Origin: Rodentolepis nana
Lineage: Eukaryota > Platyhelminthes > Cestoda > Cyclophyllidea > Hymenolepididae
NCBI GenBank assembly: GCA_900617975.1
Contig: UZAE01012115.1
Location: 3,079 to 36,568 of the forward strand
Reading direction: 5' to 3'
DNA: 33,490 bases
The notes beneath the pieces are model-generated. The model ran no database searches, was not told where the DNA came from, and was given only the letters and a program-made list of their open reading frames with translations. Numbering within the stretch: the stretch's first letter is position 1; each line of letters starts with the position of its first letter. The position numbers and the translations under genes were made by a program. Shown here piece after piece: positions 26,851 through 33,490 of this stretch.

Positions 26851-26927
26851 ATGTTGGAGAATCTGCCAAAGAGATTTCTGAGTCAGTCAGGCTTTTCTAA
26901 GGTAGCAATCCGCTACAAGCCTTCCAG
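26851..26927 (+). CDS. possible first coding exon of an unrecognised plus-strand gene
   Basis: An ATG directly preceded by an in-frame TAG opens 25 codons plus two bases, MLENLPKRFLSQSGFSKVAI onward. It ends at a consensus donor CCAG|GTAAGT. The peptide is basic with hydroxylated residues, as in mitochondrial presequences, but no family is recognised. A later AG at 27523 would continue in phase to a stop at 27614. Alternatively this is the first exon of the gene whose last exons are at 32260 and 33232; that needs unseen middle exons. The donor region resembles sequence near 31240, so a repeat-derived artefact is possible. Confidence 0.3.
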
Positions 26928-26986
26928 GTAAGTATTTAAAAGTAACGAGAAAGAGATGACTGCGGAGTTAGAAGGTTTTTGATCTC

Positions 26987-27001
26987 GAAATCGACGATTT
27001 C
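26987..27001. repeat. 15-bp palindrome, first of two
   Basis: GAAATCGACGATTTC, a perfect palindrome around one base. A near-identical palindrome occurs at 31291-31305 with related flanks. Confidence 0.6.
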
Positions 27002-27048
27002 TGCTTAATTCTAATTTACGTTTTGGTGTTGTATTTGCCTTAAGGTCC

Positions 27049-27368
27049 GGGGTGCCCGACAAACGTGGTACATCCTGGGCAATGTATACTCAAACAACAA
27101 ATAAAGTCCATAAACGGGTAGTTGACTTTTGACTTCAACCTACCATGACCCGACCGTATGTCATATCCGACCACTTCCATAGAACTCACCTTACCGTTTC
27201 CTCTACCCTTGTGTCCGTCTGTCTCTTTAACATCTGTGAATCATTATTCTGTCCCTCCTCTCGACTATTTGGCACTGTGATGTTCCTCCTCCCCTCTGTG
27301 AAGCCCGAAGTCAGTTAAAGGGCTAGTGATAACCACCATAAAGCCTGCCACTTCAAAATTAATAAATC
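27049..27368 (+). repeat. SINE-like retroposon, copy 7 with 11-bp target-site duplication
   Basis: Head altered (GGGGTGCCCGACAAACGTGG), body of the ATTATTCT subgroup, tail AAAATTAATAAAT. CCTTAAGGTCC is repeated at 27038-27048 and 27369-27379. The head changes destroy the antisense splice donor found in other copies. Confidence 0.92.
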
Positions 27369-27379
27369 CCTTAAGGTCC

Positions 27380-28671
27380 TCATTGCTTGAGTGACCTGTC
27401 TGGTCAGAACTCAGAGTCAATGACGCTTGACTTACAGATATTCACTTATATTCATTTTCACTCTACGAAAATTGCTATTATCATAAAACATCTGAAGAAC
27501 TCGTATAAGTATGGGCCAAATAGCATGCATTCTCCCATCTTCTCATTCCCTTCTGTCGTACCGCCGTGGACACCTATAGAGGACGCATTGGGCCCTCCAT
27601 CGAGTCCTGACTGAACTGTTCATTTACTCCTCCTTTGTAAATACACACCCTTCATCAGCACTTCCATCTCTTAATCGTGGTTGCAGTGCTCTTTGTATAA
27701 ACCCTGCGTCATCAAAGTTCTGCTTTTTACTCCTCGTTGGGAAAAAAAAATGGAAGAAGTGCAGGACTTAGAGAATAGCTAAGATGGATGGGGGAGGCGT
27801 TAGAACTGCAACTATCAACAAAGGCTTTCAATGGCCAACCTCTCGGTGACTGAAGTCTTGGAGTTAAATCCCTCCATATCAAAATGCCACAGACTATAAT
27901 TTCTCATTCTTGATCTGACTTAAATCCGCTTGTTCGAATTGTCAAATAATCAAACCCCATCGAGCAACAATGCTACTTCACTGTGGTGGGAATCGCATTT
28001 GAATTGGCAGATCACATGTAGTTGAAAATTCTTCAAAAGTGGAAAGGGCTCTATAGTAATACCGGGGTTTTCCGAAAGTCCGCCCATCCGAATAAGGGCC
28101 CACGGGGGCGATTATTGGGCGGATTTATGGAAAAAAACCGGCAGATTCTTGGCCGACTATGCCCCGATTTCATCTGTAGTGTGTGTGTGTTAAGGTTAAG
28201 TAGGGCAGTCCCAACAGGAAAAAGTGATTGGTAAATGCAAAATCTTTACATTTAAAAGAAATTCAATTGACAAGATAAGTACACAATTGTGAAAGAGTTT
28301 TACTCAAAATAACCACCAATAGTGTCCATTATAGCCTCACACTCCGGTCCCCCTCCCCCTCCCCCCAAAATCTGGAACAAGCTGATTCAAACCCATTTTT
28401 TCTCTGTCACGTAGGCACCTGGGGATTCAACTTGTCAAAATTAGATGACAAACAATAAGACAACGGAGCAGGCAGAGGAAAAGTGAAGACGCAGATTCGA
28501 TACTCAAGACCACAATGGCGGAAGGAGGTGGGAAATTTTGAAGCCACATTCTCACACAGGCGATGGGAGTGGCATTACAGGTTAATAAGAGAATACGAAT
28601 AAGGCAACCTTAATACGATGTGCAACAAGATTAGTAAAAAATAGATTACAGATTTGATGAGGGCGCGGTAT
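27380..28671. other. region without a firm gene
   Basis: A frame ending at 27614 (WTPIEDALGPPSSPD) could be a terminal exon of the gene at 26851, but support is weak. The frame at 28022-28234 shows no motif. Confidence 0.45.
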
Positions 28672-28958
28672 TTAGGGGGTAGTTGGACATGAATAAGAAG
28701 TAGAAGGTGCAGGTACAGAATGCGGAGATTTGGGAGGGAAGAATACGTCTTTGGTGAGAGTACTGACAACAGAAGGGACTTGTTTCTTTCCAGTGTATTC
28801 AGCAGTTGAACCCAGGGATTCAAACTCAAAGGCGACTTCGTAATTCACTCGGGTTAGAATAGACATTAGATCCAGAACACGTCCGTATTTGCGCAGACCA
28901 TTATTCAACGCCTGTATGAACCATGAACCATACACCGAATTTCTGAACGCGTAATAGC
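28672..28958 (-). CDS. caspase, last exon (small p10 subunit), upstream exons not in view
   Basis: Cysteine-aspartate protease of apoptosis; this exon encodes most of the small subunit. After acceptor CTTATTAG|GCTATTAC it reads YYAFRNSVYGSWFIQAL, then LDLMSILTRVNYEVAFEFES, KKQVPSVVSTLTK and DVFF. These follow executioner caspases (YYSWRN, GSWFIQ, ILTRVN, VATEFES, KKQIPCxVSMLTK). By caspase-3 numbering Arg207 (S1 pocket) and Trp214 are kept, while Trp206 (S2) is Phe. Family members normally end a few residues after the equivalent of DVFF; here about 20 Pro/Ser-rich residues follow before TAA. The upstream ATG at 29025 is intron sequence read through. The large subunit with QACRG was not found up to 33490, so the exon is either joined across a long intron or is a fragment. 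Confidence 0.88.
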
Positions 28959-29829
28959 CTAATAAGAAGGCCAAAAGTAGCCAATAGTTAATTGGTAATA
29001 TTTGAACCACACGCAAAAACCACATTCAAAAGAAAAGTAAGACAACAATCAAGTCATGCTATTTTTTTGCATTTTGCTCCGTGAGTTTCCGCGTGTCTCA
29101 CGTAGCTGGTCTTATAAAAGAAATGCCAATCATCACGCTGTTTTAGTTCATTTAATAGGCCTTGCTTCGCTTGACATGACGATCAGAGATAATTACTGAC
29201 CATTTTAAAACATTTAAGGGAATGGATAAAGCTTTTTGCAATTTGCTGTCCTATTGCTTTATAGCACTTTTCTTTGGCACGGATTTTAGATCAATAGCTG
29301 AATTTCCTCACATCTAATTTAATGTATTATCCAAATGGGTCAAAATATGGATTTGTGGGTGAAGTAATTCCAAGATTATGGAGAAACGAAGCACAATATA
29401 CCAAAAGGACCCCCCCCCCCACCCCCGATTGAAGAAGACCAGATGGACCCTCTATTCCAATAAGAGAAAGCGGGGCGAGAGATAAACACTTGAACGTCGA
29501 GGTTCTTGTGATGCCCCAAACCAATTAAAGAAATAAAAAACTATTTATCCGATCCTCCAATATTAATCTAGAATTTTAAAATAACTAGCGACGGTTAAAT
29601 AAAGTAGAGGGATTGAGGAGAAAGGCGAGAAAAAACTTAAAGGGATACTGAAAGTGGTAAGAAGATGAGTGAGGACCGACGAATACCAAAAGTACTTTAA
29701 ATTGCCACATCCCAATTGAAGTCGGTCCTCACAAGTACCGGACTAATTAGTCTAGTAGAGTGGAAGTCCACTGCATAAACTCATAGAAAGACACCTTAAT
29801 GATTGTTGGTAAGGTACATAACCAAAAGC
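28959..29829. other. sequence upstream of the caspase exon, no exon recognised
   Basis: Presumed caspase intron. Contains a C-rich run (29408-29425) and AT-rich DNA. No donor preceded by caspase-like Ser-Thr-x-Pro-Gly was found. Confidence 0.45.
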
Positions 29830-30810
29830 ACGATCCTGGGTGGATGATGAAGTAATCGGTATTTGCAAAGTCATGGGAACCAAAACAGACCCTGCTAAGA
29901 AATGGCATTCTTCCTGATGTGGTAAGGAAATGCTTTGCATCAATGGTCTGTGAAAGGCTCAACTTCCATATAAGAGGACGGTTTTCAAATATCCACCATG
30001 AATTTCGTGCCGGAGGTTTTACTGAGAAGGTGTTTGCTGATGTAATTCTCAAAAGATCGTGCCAGAGACTGGAATGAAAGGCCTTCGTCAATTAGTACTA
30101 GACGAGGTATATGCAAAAAAGAGAGAATTTTAAGTTCAGGACTCAATGAGCTCTTCAGACCTCGAATGGTCGTTGGATCATCCTGAATATTCAGACGACC
30201 TATCGAGTGGACAAACTTGAGAGCACTTTAAAAGACTTAAAACAGTTTGGAAGCGTGTCGATGCAGAACTTCACCGATTACCTCTCCAAATTAATGTTCA
30301 CAAGAACGATAGAGTTAGATCTTCATTAAGTACATCGGCTCACCAGGGAATGATAAGGATATAGCCGATAAGGACATAAAACTAAATTCCATAACGACTG
30401 GGCGACGGTTGATTGAATGTATTATCGATTAAAACGCGAGCAAATGTACTAGAACTGTGCGTTGAACCTCTCCATCCACGTGTTTTACCTTTAGCATTAT
30501 ATAGATTAAAAATAATACCTCGTATTATTGATCCTAAACCACAACTGAAAGGTGAAAGTGGAACTATGTGAGTGGAATAGGGAATGAAAGTCATATGAAA
30601 ACTCGTCACCAAGATTTACCTTCAGCAAAGCGAGTGGGATGAAGAGTGCGGATAAATCTGCACGCAGTTCAAGGAGAAACAGCAGTTGACTCAATAATCT
30701 TGAAGTTCAGATGATGGAAAAGGTTTATCCTGATTCCATGAATCCCACTTCTTCAACCTATTCTGCAATGCCTTCTTCATTCCACCCCCCCCCCTCTCCC
30801 TTGTGTAGGT
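29830..30810 (+). pseudogene. protein-like sequence in shifting frames, possibly a decayed gene
   Basis: Several stretches on the plus strand read as plausible protein but in different frames and with stops. Examples: FAKSWEPKQTLLRNG and FRAGGFTEKVFADVILKR (29864-30088); KGLRQLVLDEVYAKKREF then a stop and SSSDLEWSLDHPEYSDD (30068-30218); after an in-frame TGA, EHFKRLKTVWKRVDAELHRL. An overlapping frame gives DKLESTLKDLKQFGSVSMQN. Later comes NNLEVQMMEKVYPDSMNP with a Pro run to about 30800. No family is recognised. The minus strand also has a 114-codon frame (30091-29747) without motifs. It could be a degraded gene, an old transposon or chance. Confidence 0.25.
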
Positions 30811-30819
30811 GGGGTGGGG

Positions 30820-31537
30820 GGGTTAAATGAGAAAGATGCACAAAATCGACCACTTATGTAAAGCGGATTTGAATACTACCCTCCTCAGCAGTGTCGGAGT
30901 TTTTGAATGCTTTTATGGTCAGCATCAACTTCCCATGTTTTCGTGGTTATAATTATTTCAATGAAAATTAATTCTCGTTCATGAAGTATTTGCAATTGTG
31001 AGTGGGGAAAATTCGTCCTAACTCCTTATCGATATAAGCTAAAATGACAAACGCCACACACTGATCTGATATGAGTCTTTGTGTTGTGACCTTGTGACAG
31101 AGTACTTTAAATTTCTCACATATGATTGGGTCGTCAAGAGGGATATCGACATCAAATACAGTCGACTAAACCACTGGATTTAGATCTAGTCACACTAAGC
31201 CCATGAAATTAAGCAACGCATGCAAAGGTTTTTACGTAAGACCTACTGAGAAAAGGGAAGTGGTGTGTGAAATTTTGGGAATCTCGTTTCGAAATCGTCG
31301 ATTTCTACATAATTCAAATTGTGTGTTGCGCCAGTCCATCATTGTTTAAGTTTTAGGAGAGCTCCGATCTGACAAAACGCAGTGGCACGAATAAGTTCAG
31401 AAGATATACACTTAGAATCGTCCATGGTTGGAAGGCTGGGCTGAGGTTGACAACAAAACAATTGTTTTCCAAGTGATCAGGACAAAAATAGCTCTAAAAT
31501 ACGCTTGATCCCAAACTCCGCATGTTAGAGTCACTAA
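30820..31537. other. non-coding stretch with a palindromic repeat
   Basis: No exon recognised with confidence. A short open piece after CTTGTGACAG near 31100 (YFKFLTYDWVVKRDIDIKYS) is protein-like but ends in a stop without a donor. The second copy of the palindrome lies at 31291-31305. Confidence 0.4.
31291..31305. repeat. 15-bp palindrome, second of two
   Basis: GAAATCGTCGATTTC, one base different from 26987-27001. Both are followed by TTCT/TTCTAC and AATTC-like sequence. Confidence 0.6.
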
Positions 31538-31549
31538 TATTTCCTTCAA

Positions 31550-31830
31550 GGGGTGTGCGATAGACTTACCCCCACGTGGTGCACCCTGGGCAACGTATAC
31601 TCATACGGCCCCATGACCCCACTGTATGCCATATTCGACCACTTCACAGTACTCACCTCACCTTTCATCTACCTTAGCGTTTGTCTCTTACATCTTTAAA
31701 ACACTCTTCTGTTCCCCTCCCACCTCTCGACATTTTTCGCTTTGATGTTCCTCTCCCTCTGTGAAGTCCGAAGTCAACCAAAGGGCTAATGATAGCTATC
31801 ATTAAGCCTGCCCCATTTGATATAAATATG
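31550..31830 (+). repeat. SINE-like retroposon, copy 8 with 12-bp target-site duplication
   Basis: Head GGGGTGTGCGATAGACTTAC, then a deletion of about 50 bases after ATACGGC, then body of the TTTAAAACACTCTTCTG subgroup. The tail is short (GATATAAATATG). TATTTCCTTCAA is repeated at 31538-31549 and 31831-31842. Confidence 0.93.
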
Positions 31831-31842
31831 TATTTCCTTCAA

Positions 31843-32259
31843 AATTTGTCAATGCCTTAGCGCAACCCAAAGCGACATTCCTTAATGGGTTGAAGTGGGC
31901 CAAAAATTACCTACCTGCCAGCCAAAATGGCCTGTAACTGGGTCAGCCAATATTAGGAAAAACTATCCAAATATAAACAACAAAGACTAATTTGATTTAA
32001 TTCTGGCAAAAAAAGGCTTAGATTCCTAATCAACACATTGCATGATAAAAAAGTGTGTCCATCTGGTTGATGACTATTACGCTAATCTGGAAGACGTGAA
32101 TCGCAAAGCGACAAATCGACACCTATAATTGAACATGATCTTCAATTCATGAGCCAAACGAAAAAAATTTCACATTTTTCAAAGAAAGGTAATGATCTCC
32201 TCATAACATGGGAAATGAATTGAGAGGCTGACTTAACTCCACTTTCACTAACCACTCAG
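31843..32259. other. probable intron of the plus-strand gene
   Basis: No coding frame seen. Ends in a branch-point-like CACTAAC and CACTCAG acceptor directly before the exon at 32260. Confidence 0.45.
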
Positions 32260-32960
32260 CTCCAAGTCTCCTTCAATCGACTTCATCTTCCTGTTTCCAT
32301 CTGCAAGCTTACCCCCAGAGCGACTGATGATCGTCTATTGATTAAAGCCAACCCTTTGTTTGATCAATTTTGCACGGGACAAGTTAAGTCTAATGGGTTC
32401 CAAAAGGCTCACCAAGGTACACCAATAAATAGCCCAAGTTCACTTACATCTCGTTACAAAGAACTAAAGTAAGTTGGGGGGAATTACGTCGTAGTAGGAT
32501 CGTAAAAACGGAAACAAAAAATTTGGTACGACCTTTAGGAGTACCTATTTTTATGGAGGAATTTGTCCTGAATAAATAGTCTTCCACTTATTTCAATAAT
32601 TACAAATCCTAGAACCAATTAAAAGCTAGCATTAAAATTGTTAAATTTCGAGAAACGATTGTGGGATGAAATAATTTCTCGATGGTCAATTTAAGCTTAT
32701 CTCTCTGTGTTTTACGCACTAATTAGGCGTCTAAATAGAGCATAATGCTGAAGTCTCACAAACAAAGTAATCGATTTTCGATTGAGAAACCCAAAAGTCA
32801 ACATCAATTAAGCATGCCTACTTCTACCTATGATTACTTCTGAACCCTAAAAGGTTTTGGATCAGCAGATGAAATAGGTAGACAACTTGGTCATCAATTG
32901 AAAGCATTAAAGTTAAAAGGGGTTCCTGCATGCTCGATAACAATAAATAGGCGAAATAAA

Positions 32961-33001
<41 letters not shown>

Positions 33002-33337
33002 CTTTGACGTGGAATTTACCTAGATTCTTTTCTTTGTAATAACTGATGTGCAGTCCACATGAGGTCCCTTTATTAACCAAGATGCATGAAGATCCCAGGC
33101 AAAATCGAGAAAACCACAAAGTTCCGAATCGAAGCACTTGTTATATTAATTAACCACGTGACATAATGATCGAACATTGGGAATTACGAATTAACACTTT
33201 TTTTCAGTTGTTTGTGATGACCGTATTTCAGGAGATACTTGAAAGATGAGATTGCTACAGTCGTATTAAAGGCAGGTGTGATGGAAACAATGCATTACAG
33301 AAGACCTGTACCGGTGTATCAATGGGATTCTCCATAA
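32260..33337 (+). CDS. last two exons of an unrecognised plus-strand gene
   Basis: Exon 32260-32468 follows acceptor TTTCACTAACCACTCAG, with a good branch-point match, and ends at donor CTAAA|GTAAGT. It is open for 69 codons with no ATG near its start. Exon 33232-33337 follows CGTATTTCAG and continues in phase to TAA. Together they give a 104-residue C-terminus: LQVSFNRLHLPVSICKL, then ANPLFDQFCTGQ, SPSSLTSRYKELK, RYLKDEIATVVLKAG and MHYRRPVPVYQWDSP. It is basic, with a short amphipathic helix-like part. I recognise no family. It is transcribed opposite to the caspase exon. Its upstream exons are unknown; the promoter and exon at 26.6-26.9 kb are one possible start. Confidence 0.55.
32966..32996. 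repeat. (AT)n microsatellite
   Basis: About fifteen AT units, inside the intron of the plus-strand gene. Confidence 0.95.
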
Positions 33338-33405
33338 AGGTGGAAATTTCTCTGAACGATGAAGAAAAAACAAGCGTATCCAAATCTCTCCTTCCTTCTG
33401 CAAAG

Positions 33406-33490
33406 TTTATTATTTATATCAAATGGCAGGCGTTTTGATGGTTATCACAGAGGGATGGAACATCAAAGTGAAAAAAAGTCGAGAGGGGGG
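33406..33490 (-). repeat. SINE-like retroposon, copy 9, inverted and cut by the window end
   Basis: The reverse complement ends in GATATAAATAATAAA and reads CTCGACTTTTTTTCACTTTG at the window edge. It has a deletion of about 30 bases over the GAAGCCCGAAGTCAACTAAA block. It is the only copy in minus orientation, starting 68 bases after the stop of the plus-strand gene, so it may lie in that gene's 3' untranslated region. Confidence 0.88.

Noticed and set aside
26813..26885. tRNA gene suggested by GGGCTATAGCTTAGCTGG, similar to an A box
   Set aside because: No B box and no acceptor stem or T-arm pairing; the stretch fits better as leader of a protein-coding exon.
28959..29025. N-terminal membrane segment (MWFLRVVQILPINYWLLLAF) fused to the caspase exon
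   Set aside because: It is intron read through the acceptor TTATTAG; the caspase homology starts exactly after that AG.
30341..30400. Upstream caspase exon ending SLSFPG before a GTGAGC donor, phase-compatible with the p10 exon
   Set aside because: The preceding residues do not match the caspase ADFLxAYST region and no QACRG lies upstream; the donor match is likely chance.
32913..33137. 74-codon minus-strand ORF with a possible donor near 33020
   Set aside because: It includes the AT microsatellite and shows no caspase or other motif; a missing caspase exon could not be supported here.

Overview
The window is AT-rich animal nuclear DNA: split genes with GT-AG introns, metazoan-specific multidomain proteins (a MAGI-type scaffold, a caspase), a C2H2 zinc-finger gene, a mariner transposon and a short retroposon family. 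It is an invertebrate bilaterian; the lineage cannot be fixed from sequence alone. Tiny 5' introns (63-64 nt) beside large 3' ones, together with the repeat load, would suit a parasitic flatworm, but that is a weak guess.

Layout. (1) 1-19141, minus strand: the 5' two-thirds of a MAGI gene (membrane-associated guanylate kinase, inverted). Six coding exons at 18601-19141, 18125-18244, 17159-17343, 15417-15872, 12543-12764 and 6421-6844 join in phase. They encode PDZ0, a guanylate-kinase-like domain, one WW domain, PDZ1 and PDZ2. The last visible exon ends on a splice donor, so PDZ3 onward must lie left of the window and 1-6420 is read as intron. A 1.28-kb mariner element (7219-8500) and several retroposon copies sit in the introns. 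(2) 19142-21992: intergenic DNA between divergent genes. (3) 21993-24823, plus strand: a complete five-exon gene for a 348-residue C2H2 zinc-finger protein whose size and finger layout suggest transcription factor IIIA. (4) 24824-33490: a mixed region. It holds a CpG-containing promoter-like patch and a possible first exon at 26851, the last exon of a caspase on the minus strand (28672-28958), a decayed protein-like stretch (about 29830-30810), and the last two exons of an unrecognised plus-strand gene (32260-33337).

The most distinctive feature is a dispersed family of about 330-bp elements, nine copies here, with a conserved GGGGTGTGCGATAGAC-like head and a TAAA-repeat tail. Four copies are flanked by perfect 11-13 bp direct repeats, so the family is a SINE-like retroposon. 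Its antisense strand carries a strong splice donor, and four copies lie antisense within the MAGI region.

The genes do not form an operon or shared pathway. The proteins would act in cell-junction scaffolding (MAGI), probably 5S rRNA transcription (TFIIIA-like) and apoptosis (caspase).
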